DNA from: Aequorivita antarctica
GTDB taxonomy: Bacteria; Bacteroidota; Bacteroidia; Flavobacteriales; Flavobacteriaceae
NCBI RefSeq assembly: GCF_007997155.1
Contig: NZ_VORT01000007.1
Span: 165,904-229,903, forward strand
Direction: 5' to 3'
Length of the DNA stretch: 64,000 nt
This document shows, in pieces, positions 10,166 to 19,290 of this stretch. The translations under genes and the position numbers were made by a program. A model generated the notes under the pieces. That model saw only the letters and a program-made list of their open reading frames with translations, made no database searches and had not been told where the DNA came from. Position 1 is the stretch's first letter, and every line of letters begins with the position of its first letter.

Positions 10166-10352
10166 TTTAAAGCGGACTTAACTTCAAAGATGGAAATTGT
10201 AGAGGAGTTTGGACCCTTCCCTAACTTTTTTGGTAACGGGTGGCAAGTGGAATGCAAATCGGAAGCTTTGGAGTTGTGTCCAAGATATTTGTAGTGAAGC
10301 GCATTTCCCGAAATGGAGCTTTCCGCAGAATGTAGGGGAATGTGCTGAGTGG
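10166..10352. repeat. Island-flanking repeat, copy B
   Basis: Starts TTTAAAGCGGACTTAACTTC, continues through TTTGGAGTTGTGTCCAAGA and ends near GGGGAATGTGCTGAGTGG. It lies just beyond the 3' end of the defence-type genes, in direct orientation to copy C about 5.1 kb away. Confidence 0.7.
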
Positions 10353-10426
10353 TAATTTTTAAAATGAAAAATCTTAGAATTAAGCCCTATTTAGTAAATC
10401 AGATTAGCTTAATTAGAACTAAGGAA

Positions 10427-11623
10427 TTATAGGTAGTTAATTCCAAATCCATTAAAATCTTCTATTGAGTAATCGGAATTACTAGCTTGCCTTGGATTTT
10501 CAAAAAACCCAAGCTCTTGCTGAATTTCCTTTGCGTGTTTAATAAAATCATCGGAAATCTCAGGAAAATAGTGATAGCATATATCATAAACACTCTCATC
10601 TTTCCCGTTTGATCCAATGCCTATTCCAATAATTATATCTACAGAGGTATTTAAGTATCGGGCAACAATACATCTCAATTCTAGTTCTTTCTCCTTTCCA
10701 ATCCAATTTTTTTGAGTCAGAGGCATAAAGACATACATATGTTTGGCATCTTTCTGTGGAAGTAGCATTCTACCATTTGACTTCTTTTTAATGGCATTAT
10801 CAAGAGCTAGACCTAATTCAGTTCTGTGTATTCTGTCCTCTTGGTTTATTATCCTGATTGCATTTTCTAAATCTTGTATTTGCTGATTATTTGTTTCGTC
10901 CTTTATATGATAAAAGTGTAATTGGTTTATCATATAGTCCCAAATAAAACTAGGTGTAATACGCTTTCTCCAATCCCTATAATCTTCTGACTTAATATAA
11001 CTTTCCCAAAGTCCCCCAGAACCTGCTACTAAATCAACTGGATAATCGAATTCAAGACCCGTTTGAATATAAAGTGCAAAAAAATCAGTTTCTTCCGGAA
11101 GCAACATATGATTTGAAGTTAGAAACTTTTCTTTGGCCGTTAAATATCTTGTAAAATCAGTTATCGTATCAAGTTCGCTAATAATGGTTGCAGTTGACTT
11201 TTCGTCAAATACGTGTACAAAGCCGCTATTACTCATTCTCATTGGTAATGGAAAGTCATAATCACTTCCAAATGCAATTGCAATTCTATAAATAATTCGC
11301 GATTTTTTATCCGGTAGAGCAACCTTTGTAAAACGATTTTTTAATTTAATTTCGTCAACATTTTTCAAAAACCTTTCTGCTCCATAAAGCTGTTGAATTG
11401 AGTCGTCCACAGCCTTTTTAACCCACCTCGTATATTGGACACTTTTATCGCTGTGGTCTGAAACTTTAATATCTTTTACAGAAATCAAAATAATTGTGCT
11501 ACCGCATACAACAAGTACATCGCATAATTCTTTATCTTTCTTGCCTAAAGGGTTTGGGAAGCTCCAAAATGGTAAAAAGGAATTTTTACATAAATTGGCT
11601 ACATATTTTTCTGATGGTGTCAT
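10427..11623 (-). CDS. Putative PD-(D/E)XK nuclease-like protein
   Basis: I do not recognise the family with certainty. Residues ~20-52 fit the core of a restriction-endonuclease-like fold: KELCDVLVV supplies an acidic residue at D35, and the following strand IILISVKD places S48-x-K50 where (D/E)xK is usual. This resembles NERD-type or Mrr-like nuclease domains. The remaining ~340 residues are mostly helical and unassigned. No membrane helices or signal peptide are seen. The start codon shares one base with the stop of the upstream HEPN-type gene, so the two are co-translated. The arrangement fits a two-component defence or toxin system, but the glutamate-to-serine change in the motif lowers confidence in catalysis. 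Confidence 0.5.
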   Translation of the reverse strand: MTPSEKYVANLCKNSFLPFWSFPNPLGKKDKELCDVLVVCGSTIILISVKDIKVSDHSDKSVQYTRWVKKAVDDSIQQLYGAERFLKNVDEIKLKNRFTKVALPDKKSRIIYRIAIAFGSDYDFPLPMRMSNSGFVHVFDEKSTATIISELDTITDFTRYLTAKEKFLTSNHMLLPEETDFFALYIQTGLEFDYPVDLVAGSGGLWESYIKSEDYRDWRKRITPSFIWDYMINQLHFYHIKDETNNQQIQDLENAIRIINQEDRIHRTELGLALDNAIKKKSNGRMLLPQKDAKHMYVFMPLTQKNWIGKEKELELRCIVARYLNTSVDIIIGIGIGSNGKDESVYDICYHYFPEISDDFIKHAKEIQQELGFFENPRQASNSDYSIEDFNGFGINYL

Positions 11624-13173
11624 TATATCTTAATTAATCCTCTACCCGAAGTTTTTTGTTTAGTTATGTATGCGTATGCTTTAGGAAGGTTTACAATATA
11701 ACCTGAAAAGCCCGAAAGTTTTAAAAGAAGTATTGCGCACAGTGTATAAACCAAGAAGCTTAAATGAAATAGTTCTTTAAATTCCTTGTCAAAACCTAAA
11801 TCTGGTATAAAAAAATCATCTCCGTGAATAAACTTATTTCGATGGATGTAAAGAGCATTTTCTTCATCTTTTGAGAGAATATATCCAAATTTTTCAAAAG
11901 GTTCTGCAAGCTTTTGGTTATTACTCCCTTTATTAATTTGGTGTAGTTTAGTAATCAACCTTTCATAATTTGCCTTTCTTTCTTTCAATTCAATAGATGA
12001 AAGTCCTTTTGGTCTAGTCTCTTGTTCAAGCACTTTGATTTTTTTGGCAGCTTCTTTACTTATTTGTTTAATTTGCTTATTAATTTCTTTTTCTTCAAAT
12101 ATTTCTCCGCTATTATTCTCGCCTTTATTTACAACAACCTTTGTAATATTTTCAAGTGCAACAAAAAAAGCTGGTATTTTAAGTTCCAATGGAGAATTAC
12201 TACAATCGATAATTAATATAAAACTTCGCAAAATACTTCCCCTTAAAAGTATCAACTCGCATAGTTTTGAATAGTTTTCCATCGGAAACTCAAACATATA
12301 ATTTTTTGCAGTATCCTTTCCTATTCTTTCTATCATCCCCTTCTTATTCTTTATGAATTTAGGACTTCTAAATTTCATATATTTATAGGGATTTGTGGTG
12401 TGAATTTCATATCCCTTCGATATAGTTTCGGAAGATTCAAATACTCGAATACCTATAGGACGTCTTAATTCAACATCATTATATGAGAAGATATGGGCTA
12501 AACCACCATAATAAGTTCCCTTCAAAAAAGCATAGGTCATAAAAATTGAATTGACTACTTGCGTAAATCGTTCAAGCATTACTTTGTTCAAAGAATCAAT
12601 AACGATATAGTGCTGTTTCTTTATATGAGTTGAGAAGAAATGATAGTTTTCATTCTCAATTTCGATGTTAATCGTCAAAGCATTATTGGTGGCGGCATCC
12701 ACTTTGGCAAATTCATATGGGTAGAAATCTCCTTGAAAAGACAATCCTTTCTCAACAGGAAGTAGAAATCGATAAAATCTATTTTTTTTATAATGCGTTT
12801 TACTTTGATTTGACAAATTGTGTATATTTGCTATAATCTGTTTTTTCAAACTATTAGCATCAACCTCTGGGTTGTTGAAGTTAGGAAACTTAATACTGCT
12901 CGGCAATAAATCAGATCCTGATATATAGTAATCAAGTAAAGAACAACTCAATTTTACTTCTGTTCCTTTTCTAAATCTAATATCCTTATTATCGTTTAAG
13001 TCTTTTGATAAAAATGCATCTGGTTTTAGTTCTATATTTCTACCGAATTCTATAGTTGCCGAAAGACCATTAAAAGAATGATTTTTAGAATTCCCAGTTG
13101 TTAATATCCCGGAATTGTTTGTTCTAAATTTTTGTAATAATTTGAGATTAGCATTTATACATTTATCTATCAT
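11623..13173 (-). CDS. HEPN-motif protein, possible defence RNase
   Basis: The 516-residue protein has a large N-terminal region of unknown fold and a helical C-terminal part. In that part, IHRNKFIHG near residues 442-450 matches the R-x4-H signature of HEPN domains, which are often metal-independent RNases in abortive-infection and toxin systems. A lysine/glutamate-rich probable coiled coil (~350-420) precedes it. The overall plan, a beta-rich N domain plus a C-terminal HEPN domain, resembles ApeA-type anti-phage proteins, but that comparison is from memory and tentative. It is the first gene of a unit with the nuclease-like gene, inside a repeat-bracketed island next to an AbiE-type module. 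Confidence 0.55.
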   Translation of the reverse strand: MIDKCINANLKLLQKFRTNNSGILTTGNSKNHSFNGLSATIEFGRNIELKPDAFLSKDLNDNKDIRFRKGTEVKLSCSLLDYYISGSDLLPSSIKFPNFNNPEVDANSLKKQIIANIHNLSNQSKTHYKKNRFYRFLLPVEKGLSFQGDFYPYEFAKVDAATNNALTINIEIENENYHFFSTHIKKQHYIVIDSLNKVMLERFTQVVNSIFMTYAFLKGTYYGGLAHIFSYNDVELRRPIGIRVFESSETISKGYEIHTTNPYKYMKFRSPKFIKNKKGMIERIGKDTAKNYMFEFPMENYSKLCELILLRGSILRSFILIIDCSNSPLELKIPAFFVALENITKVVVNKGENNSGEIFEEKEINKQIKQISKEAAKKIKVLEQETRPKGLSSIELKERKANYERLITKLHQINKGSNNQKLAEPFEKFGYILSKDEENALYIHRNKFIHGDDFFIPDLGFDKEFKELFHLSFLVYTLCAILLLKLSGFSGYIVNLPKAYAYITKQKTSGRGLIKI

Positions 13174-13387
13174 AGTTTAATATGTGAGAAAAAGATTAAA
13201 GTTTGAATTCAATCTTTCTTATTTTTTTTTACACTTACAATAATTCCACCGCCTTATACCAATAATAAAATATTGACTTATCGGGCTGGCGTTTCAATTT
13301 GTTCAAGTATGCCCATTCTTCATTTTCAATAGTAAGTTCACTTATGTCTTGTCCCTCATAATATTCAATTTCGGCAACTTTTGGCTG

Positions 13388-14338
13388 CTACAGTATTGCA
13401 ATCAAATAAGCAACTCTGGCCGAAGCTGCCATTGCTTCTTCTATCCTAAAATGTCCCGTCATTAGAAATGCACTACCAAAACTGCGAATACCACGGTTTA
13501 AATCCTCAAATTTCTTCTTTGTCTCTTTGGTTAGATTGTGTTCCCTTCTCACTATAACAGCACAGGTGTTTATAGAATCCCAAAGCACATCTGTTTCTGT
13601 TAGTTCTCTTTTATTGAAATCTTCATCACTACTTCTATAGGATAGTTCAGCTTTTGCGAAAGCGGAAAAGCTTTTCTTTACTATTGCTATATCGGTAATG
13701 TTTTCAAATAGTTTTCCCAAATCAAATAACTGCTTGCAGATTTCCATTGCAAAAAGCTGGTCTTGTTTGTAATATGGAATACCGATAGTTTCTGGTGCAA
13801 AGGCAGTAAGTTTGTCGCCACAGATGGAATTCACAGATGGTGTCGAAATCGTCGTTGTAGTTCCTTCGACCGAAAGCCAAGATACTTCTATGGCAGATTC
13901 TATAAGTTCAGGATAATGCGGACTGTCAAAAAGTATGTCCAGCAGAATTGTTCCTGGAACATTCGGGTTATAGACTGAATCGAATTCGAACGTGTAATGC
14001 GCCTTCGGAACACCTTCTTTATAGCTTCGGTTCTCGTTCAAAATATGTCTTTTAAAATGCGTGTTAGCCACTACTGTATCAAGAATCTTTTCTAACGGTT
14101 CACGGGCTACGCTGGAAATAATATCAATATCGATTGAAAATCGATTGTCTTTTTCTAACAATAATACTAGTGACGTCCCTCCTTTGAACACAAAATCAAG
14201 CCTAGCTAATTTTAAATGTTCCAACAGCGAAAATGCGTGTACCATTTTTTCTAGAATGGTCACGTTAATGGATTTGTGCTCTTTTTCTGCTCGGAAACTA
14301 TCCAACCATTCCTTTGTGAAACTTATTTTTTCAATCAT
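13388..14338 (-). CDS. AbiEii/AbiGii-type nucleotidyltransferase toxin, apparently C-terminally truncated
   Basis: The nucleotidyltransferase core is clear: FKGGTSLVLLL at residues 51-61 and the paired aspartates D70 and D72 in SIDIDII, as in AbiEii/AbiGii (type IV) toxins. The family belongs to bicistronic AbiE systems with an AbiEi antitoxin, whose damaged gene overlaps this start by 8 bases. The 316-residue frame ends at a TAG (13388-13390). Sense codons continue in the same frame for 49 more residues with protein-like composition (EEWAYLNKLKRQPDKS in the middle) to a TAA at 13235-13237. The original protein was therefore probably ~366 residues, and the TAG looks like a nonsense mutation. 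Activity of the short form is uncertain. Confidence 0.75.
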   Translation of the reverse strand: MIEKISFTKEWLDSFRAEKEHKSINVTILEKMVHAFSLLEHLKLARLDFVFKGGTSLVLLLEKDNRFSIDIDIISSVAREPLEKILDTVVANTHFKRHILNENRSYKEGVPKAHYTFEFDSVYNPNVPGTILLDILFDSPHYPELIESAIEVSWLSVEGTTTTISTPSVNSICGDKLTAFAPETIGIPYYKQDQLFAMEICKQLFDLGKLFENITDIAIVKKSFSAFAKAELSYRSSDEDFNKRELTETDVLWDSINTCAVIVRREHNLTKETKKKFEDLNRGIRSFGSAFLMTGHFRIEEAMAASARVAYLIAIL

Positions 14339-15099
14339 ATTGGATGTCCTCTAAAAAATTTGGAATGTGTTTGCTTATAAATTGTTTAATTTCCTGTTCT
14401 TTTTTACGTCTTTTAGCGTAGCTGAACAGCTTTGTAAGGTTGATACTGTAGCGGTTTAGTATCCTTTCAAAAATGTATATTAGTTCAGAACCTTGATAAA
14501 AATGGAACAGATTTTCATCTGCAAATAGGTCTACCATTATTTTTTCAAGTGTCGCAATCGGAACAACTGATTTTTTGTCTTTTATTTTACTTATTGGGGC
14601 TCTTGTGACGAGTCGCTTTATAACGACTGGCACATTACTTTCAGAAATATAGAACTCGATTTCCTTTTCGTCGGGATTCAAAAAAAAATCCATTCGTAGT
14701 GAATCGTTTAGAAAATAGTAAAGTGACTCTGTAAATTCCTTTTCTACTTCTACGACTATCATTTGATTGGATGCTTGATGTTGGGTAAACTCGTTTAGCC
14801 ATTGGCTTTCCCAAATGCAGTATGTAATATCCTCAAATCTCTCGGTAGTTTTACGGGCTATTTTCAGTACATTTTCCGTTAGAACAGGTTTGTATTTTGG
14901 TTTATAGGATATAACATACAATCCTCGCCCTATGGTTTTGATGATGTCTTTTTTCTTAAGGTCATAAATTCGCCAACTAAAAGTACTCTCTTTTAGGTCT
15001 GGTTCAAAGTCCAGATAAAAGTGATATAGGCTCGTCCCTGTCGAAGGAACTTCGCTCCTTAAATACTTCTATAATCTTATTTTCTATAATCTTTGGCAT
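14331..15099 (-). pseudogene. AbiEi-type antitoxin gene split by a frameshift
   Basis: A start at 15099 (MPKIIENKIIEVF) opens a winged-helix-like N terminus but stops after ~32 codons (at SLLSGL). From about 15032 a second frame gives SLYHFYLDFEPDL, then FSWRIYDLKKKDIIKTIGRG, the rest of a DNA-binding wing. It runs on into the 196-residue frame that ends at 14331. Joining the frames at ~15030-15040 restores a normal AbiEi-like antitoxin of ~255 residues: an N-terminal DNA-binding domain plus a C-terminal antitoxin domain. The junction sits next to GGAGCGAAGTTCCTTCGACA, which is locally palindromic and might be a small insertion. Without the fix, only the C-terminal domain could be made, from an internal start at 14921. 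Confidence 0.65.
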
Positions 15100-15500
15100 A
15101 ATACATATATCAAAACTTTGCCAAATATAAGAAAAAGTGGTAAATATTTGAAAACAAATTATTACCACCATATTCATTAAGTGGTACTAATTGGAAATAA
15201 TTAGCTCCGTCTTTGATTAAAATACCGGTTACAATTCTCATCTGAAGTATATTTAAAGCGGACGTAACTTCAAAGATGGAGATTGGAATGCCTGTGCTGA
15301 GCGGAGCCGAAGTGGAGTTTGCCCGCTTCCCGAATTTTCTCGGGAATGAGCGGACAAATGGAATGAAATTAGAATCTTTGGAGTTGTGTCCAAGACTTTT
15401 GTAATGAAGCGCATTTTCCGTAAAGTGGCTTTTCGTGGAATGAAGGGGAATGGGCTGAGAGGAATGCTTGTACTAAAGGCTAAATTACTCGAATAAAACT
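15100..15500. other. Intergenic region upstream of the AbiE-type genes
   Basis: Contains repeat copy C (15252-15462) and an AT-rich stretch next to the AbiEi start that probably holds its promoter. I see no gene and no tRNA that could serve as an integration target. Confidence 0.5.
15252..15462. repeat. Island-flanking repeat, copy C
   Basis: Starts TTTAAAGCGGACGTAACTTC and continues through TTTGGAGTTGTGTCCAAGAC and TAATGAAGCGCATTTTCCG to GGGGAATGGGCTGAGAGG. It is direct-oriented relative to copy B, with about 25 extra bases in the middle. It lies immediately before the tyrosine recombinase gene. Confidence 0.7.
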
Positions 15501-16547
15501 TTAATAATCTTGAAGCTTGCTATGCACTTTATCTATTTCCTTATCCATATATACCTGGGAATAATGAACATATCTATTAAATGAATTACTGTTACTACTG
15601 TGGCCGCTGATTTTACGAACCAAGTGTTCAGGCATACCCAAAATTAGTAATGTTGTTACAGCAGTTCTTCGCATCATATGGGAACTCATTTTGTCGCAAA
15701 ATCTCATTTCGGATTTAATATTTTTATTTACAATATTTTTGGGTATTCCCAATTGTTCCCTTGACAGTCCAATTTCATCAGTAAAGCCTGCTTTTTCTCC
15801 AATTGATTTAAGGCTTTTATTAAAGTAAAAAAGTGAACTTTTCCCGAAAACAGTTTTCTTCATTGATCTTGATCTATAACTTTGAAAAATATCAATTGCA
15901 TAGCTGGGCAATTTAACAGAACTATACGTCTTGGTCTTTTTGGATTTTATCTTAAGATAATAAGTTCCTTCTTGTACCTCAAAATTTTTATTAGTCAATG
16001 AGAAAATATCTGAAAACCTGAGACCAGTACAACATCCAAAAATGAAAATATCCTTTATTCTCTTTTGGGCTAATGATAGACTTGAATCAAAGTCCTTATC
16101 GTGGATTAAATACTTTAACTGTTCTGGGGAAAGCACCAAAATATCTACCTCTTCCTTTCTAACGTAGAAAACTCTTTGGAAATCACCTGTACTGAAATCT
16201 CTTTCGTTTTTTAAATAAAGAAAAAAGGTTCTAATCACTTTAATATTGTGGCCCACATAATTGTCATAACATCCCTTTTTATATAAGAAATCAGTAAATT
16301 TTTTATAAAATTTTTTCCAGTAATTCTTTTCGGAAGTGTATTCTTTTTTGGTCAATCGGGAAGCATCGCATATTCGAAGTTCAAATTTTGCGGAGGCAGT
16401 AAATTCTATTAAATTGTTAAGTACGTATTTATAGTTATCAATTGAATCCTTTTTAATTCGTTCTCCATTCTTTTTTACCCTCTTGCCCGTTTCTGTATCT
16501 TTTATGAATTTTTTGAATAGTGGAATAATAGCCTGTGTTTTTTTCAT
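15501..16547 (-). CDS. Tyrosine recombinase/integrase
   Basis: The 348-residue site-specific recombinase has an N-terminal SAM-like core-binding domain (residues ~1-130) and a C-terminal catalytic domain. All expected residues are visible: Arg in CTGLRFSD, Lys in KSKKTKTY, His/Arg in SSHMMRRTAV, His in SGHSSNS, and the Tyr nucleophile in the NRYVHYSQVY region. It is cytosolic. It has its own unit, separated from the toxin array by a strong terminator. It lies between the island-flanking repeat copy C and the distal end of the Rhs-tip array, so its substrate could be either; the sequence does not decide. Confidence 0.85.
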   Translation of the reverse strand: MKKTQAIIPLFKKFIKDTETGKRVKKNGERIKKDSIDNYKYVLNNLIEFTASAKFELRICDASRLTKKEYTSEKNYWKKFYKKFTDFLYKKGCYDNYVGHNIKVIRTFFLYLKNERDFSTGDFQRVFYVRKEEVDILVLSPEQLKYLIHDKDFDSSLSLAQKRIKDIFIFGCCTGLRFSDIFSLTNKNFEVQEGTYYLKIKSKKTKTYSSVKLPSYAIDIFQSYRSRSMKKTVFGKSSLFYFNKSLKSIGEKAGFTDEIGLSREQLGIPKNIVNKNIKSEMRFCDKMSSHMMRRTAVTTLLILGMPEHLVRKISGHSSNSNSFNRYVHYSQVYMDKEIDKVHSKLQDY

Positions 16548-16593
16548 AGAGGCTAAAATAGAAACTATATAAAAAATTACTCAACTTTTAAAA

Positions 16594-16622
16594 TGAAAAA
16601 AGGGTGTAAGAATTTGCACCCT
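16594..16622 (-). terminator. Rho-independent terminator closing the Rhs-tip array
   Basis: On the minus strand a stem with arms AGGGTGCAAA and TTACACCCT (6 perfect outer pairs, more with G-T pairs) is followed directly by a run of T. It lies 14 bases after the last array gene (stop at 16636). Confidence 0.7.
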
Positions 16623-16635
16623 ACGAGGGGGTTTC

Positions 16636-17424
16636 TTAATTGGGAACCCAATTATTACCTACTCTACCAAACAGTCTCTGTTCAGCAAACTCAATTTTTT
16701 CTCCATTTTCACAAATACCCCAAAGTTTTTCAATCATCATTAAGCTATATTTTTGAGAGTCTAACATTACTTTAGTTAATGTGCCATTTTCAATGGCATC
16801 TTTTATTGCGACATACATCAATACCAAGGTTACTTTAGCATCTTTACTGTTAGATTCATTTGAGCATTCCATTGATAATTTTTCTAAGAGTGAAAAAAAA
16901 TCTGTGTTTAATGCTTCATTGGGATAAACTTTATAAACATTTTCGATCCAAATGTTTAAATCATAAATGGTTTCAGAATTAAAATTATTCAAACAAAAAA
17001 ATAACATTTTATTAAATGGTAGATAATTCAAGTTTTCCAATATATTAATTTTTGCTTTTTCATCTATAAAAAAATTTTTAGCATTAAATTTTTCTCCATT
17101 CACGAAGTATGTAAAATTAATATCTTTGTAACGTCTTAGAATTTCACTAGTATATAATAGATATGATAAGAAAAGTTTCTGTTGAATTGGATTAACAATT
17201 TCAGACTTATTGAAAACATATTCTATTTCTACCTTGTCTTTTTCTTTTACAATTACTGAAATAGTGCTAAATGAATTATTATGAATCTTATTGGAATTTA
17301 ATTTTAAGTTATTAATCAATTCATCTGTCTGAATTTTTTTCAAATTATCTTTACTATTAACCTTTTGATTACATGAATAAAATGAAATTAGCAGTATGAA
17401 AATTAAAAATTTATATGTCTTCAT
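16636..17424 (-). CDS. Putative lipoprotein immunity protein of cassette 6
   Basis: The 262-residue protein begins with a lipoprotein signal (MKTYKFLIFILLISFYSC, lipobox Cys at residue 18), so the mature protein should sit in the envelope. I do not recognise the domain; it is lysine- and asparagine-rich and mostly helical. It starts 5 bases after the preceding Rhs-tip gene, the usual arrangement for a cognate immunity gene. An envelope location implies that the cassette 6 toxin acts at or beyond the inner membrane. It is the last gene before the array terminator. Confidence 0.65.
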   Translation of the reverse strand: MKTYKFLIFILLISFYSCNQKVNSKDNLKKIQTDELINNLKLNSNKIHNNSFSTISVIVKEKDKVEIEYVFNKSEIVNPIQQKLFLSYLLYTSEILRRYKDINFTYFVNGEKFNAKNFFIDEKAKINILENLNYLPFNKMLFFCLNNFNSETIYDLNIWIENVYKVYPNEALNTDFFSLLEKLSMECSNESNSKDAKVTLVLMYVAIKDAIENGTLTKVMLDSQKYSLMMIEKLWGICENGEKIEFAEQRLFGRVGNNWVPN

Positions 17425-17429
17425 TTTTA

Positions 17430-18584
17430 TTAAAGTTCGTTTGTTCTAAGGGGTCTAGCCTTACCTTGTTTGCTTTCTAAATATTCTACAGCGTGTTTTG
17501 CACCCGGGAAATGTTTTAAAATTTCTTTTGCTCTTTTTATAGAATCATTTGCCGTTTTTAATCCTTCTACAGTAATATCTGTATGATTCCAGGCACTATT
17601 TCCATAAGAAACTATCGGCCCTGGTGTTCCGCCTACTATAGAAGTTAAAGATGCGCGATAATTCTCTGATATAGTTTGAGAATATTTAACTCCTACTCCA
17701 ATTGGACTTATACCTCCAATAGTTTCTGTATGACTGGGCGAATTTAAAATTCTTTTTATACTTGGCTCTTTAGTTCCGCTAAAATTTATATTTCCAGCCC
17801 CCAAACTTGTGCTTAGTCCAGGTGTAGAAATTTGTGCTCCTAAGGTAGTCATTCTAACAACACTACCTCCTTCCCAAAATATACTCTCTTTTGGAACTTC
17901 AAAGATACTCGTTGAGGCTGTAAAACCTGAATATCCTACACCTGCTTCTGCATCACCACCACTAAATCCTGCAGTAAAGGGTTCATTAAATGGCTCAACA
18001 AGTTCACCTTTAACTATATCATTTCCATTTATTGGTATTTCATTTTCATAAATGAAATTTTCATTTGCAAATTGATTTATAAAAAGGACGTCGTGTTCAT
18101 TAATGTTTAAGTGCTTAAAAGTCTCGTCATTTTTATCAAAAATACCACTTGGGTCTAACCAGTTTCCTTTTGCCTTAAATTCATCAAAATTCCAAGCAAC
18201 AACTTGACTCCAGGTAACAGCTTTTTCATTTGAATAGCCATACTTTTTTTGTGTTTTTTTATTATTGATATCAGCCGCAACTTGAGAAGGTCCTTGACCA
18301 GGCTGTACTTCATAAGCAACTAATTCGCCATTAATTACAATTGGCTCTAATCCTTCCAATTCTAGTGCATCTATTACTCTATTCCCACTAAAACTATAAC
18401 TAGACAAATACGGATACTGATCACTTAACGGGTCCACCGCAAAAAACCTACCCACTCTAGGATCATGCATCCTATAATTGTAGTTGATAGAATTGCCCTC
18501 GCCCTTGATCTCATTATCCATCTCCTGCCCCTGGAAGCCGTACCGATAATCACCGGTGTTGGCATGCCTTCCTGGCTGCAACAT
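17430..18584 (-). CDS. Orphan Rhs C-terminal tip, cassette 6
   Basis: Residues 1-80 are the shared Rhs core fragment: [20 protein letters not shown], then an [16 protein letters not shown] block, and [18 protein letters not shown] at the end. Residues 81-384 are unique, the longest tip in the array. They hold a Gly/Ser-rich stretch (~230-330) and end in a helical, basic segment ([20 protein letters not shown]). I recognise no known toxin fold. A TAA lies in frame just upstream of the leader ATG, so this is not a continuous part of a larger Rhs gene. It is either expressed alone or serves as a donor for exchange with a full-length Rhs gene. Confidence 0.7.
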   Translation of the reverse strand: MLQPGRHANTGDYRYGFQGQEMDNEIKGEGNSINYNYRMHDPRVGRFFAVDPLSDQYPYLSSYSFSGNRVIDALELEGLEPIVINGELVAYEVQPGQGPSQVAADINNKKTQKKYGYSNEKAVTWSQVVAWNFDEFKAKGNWLDPSGIFDKNDETFKHLNINEHDVLFINQFANENFIYENEIPINGNDIVKGELVEPFNEPFTAGFSGGDAEAGVGYSGFTASTSIFEVPKESIFWEGGSVVRMTTLGAQISTPGLSTSLGAGNINFSGTKEPSIKRILNSPSHTETIGGISPIGVGVKYSQTISENYRASLTSIVGGTPGPIVSYGNSAWNHTDITVEGLKTANDSIKRAKEILKHFPGAKHAVEYLESKQGKARPLRTNEL

Positions 18585-18705
18585 TCCGAAGGGATGGGAT
18601 ATTTATGAGAAAGAACGCAGTAATTTTTTTATTTTTTTAAGAAAGTTAGAATCCTAAAATGTAAGGCCACAATCCAAATATTTTAAATTAATTATAAAAG
18701 TTTAG

Positions 18706-19290
18706 CTAATCTACTCCTTCTAAAGATTCATTTATAAATTTTGAAATATCTTTTGATTCCTTACAATCAATTTTTTCAATATAAATTATTTTCTGAATAA
18801 ACAATTTTGGTATATCAGCACTAATATAATTAGGGTCATTAATTATACAACCTTCAAATCTAATCTTTGCAACATAAAATTTATATTTATTTATTTTTTT
18901 TATAAAATATTTATCTGTAGGCCTATTTAAATCTGGGTCGTAATGAAAATATATGAAGTTCATATAATTTTCTACAAAAGTATCTGAGGGGATTTTTTCG
19001 ATTGTATCACAAAGTACAGGTCTATATAAATCTTGAAAAAACTTATACCCTTTTTTCTTTCTAATATTTAATTCCAATCCATCTTCCGGATCCTCAATTG
19101 TTGACTTATGAATAGTATCGTTATTTAAATTTCTATAATTCAATGGTAAATAATAATAGCTATTATTGGCTGTCCTATCCGGCTCACCATATTTATCTTT
19201 ACATATGAGATAACCCTCATAAACATTATTTTGACTATGAGAAAAATTAAATACCAGTAGTAAAGTCCATAAAAAGATTAATCTAATCAT
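18706..19290 (-). CDS. Putative exported immunity protein of cassette 5
   Basis: The 194-residue protein has a classical signal peptide (MIRLIFLWTLLLVFNFSHSQ) and no lipobox, so it is predicted periplasmic. It overlaps the preceding tip gene by 4 bases, which couples their translation. The family is not recognised; the mature part is acidic/lysine-rich and beta-strand prone. Because the partner tip carries an HExxH motif, this could be a periplasmic inhibitor of a metallopeptidase. That is inference from position and compartment only. Confidence 0.6.
   Translation of the reverse strand: MIRLIFLWTLLLVFNFSHSQNNVYEGYLICKDKYGEPDRTANNSYYYLPLNYRNLNNDTIHKSTIEDPEDGLELNIRKKKGYKFFQDLYRPVLCDTIEKIPSDTFVENYMNFIYFHYDPDLNRPTDKYFIKKINKYKFYVAKIRFEGCIINDPNYISADIPKLFIQKIIYIEKIDCKESKDISKFINESLEGVD

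Larger units (their letters stand above)
9398..10426. other. Intergenic region with two diverged repeat copies
   Basis: No credible gene is seen on either strand. The left half is AT-rich and featureless apart from a short tRNA T-arm-like string at 9903-9914. The right half is less AT-rich and contains two copies of a repeat (10031-10132 and 10166-10352) that recurs at 15252-15462. Confidence 0.5.

Noticed and set aside
13763..14354. Plus-strand open frames inside the AbiE-type toxin gene
   Set aside because: They are antisense to a clear nucleotidyltransferase frame and their translations show no domain pattern.
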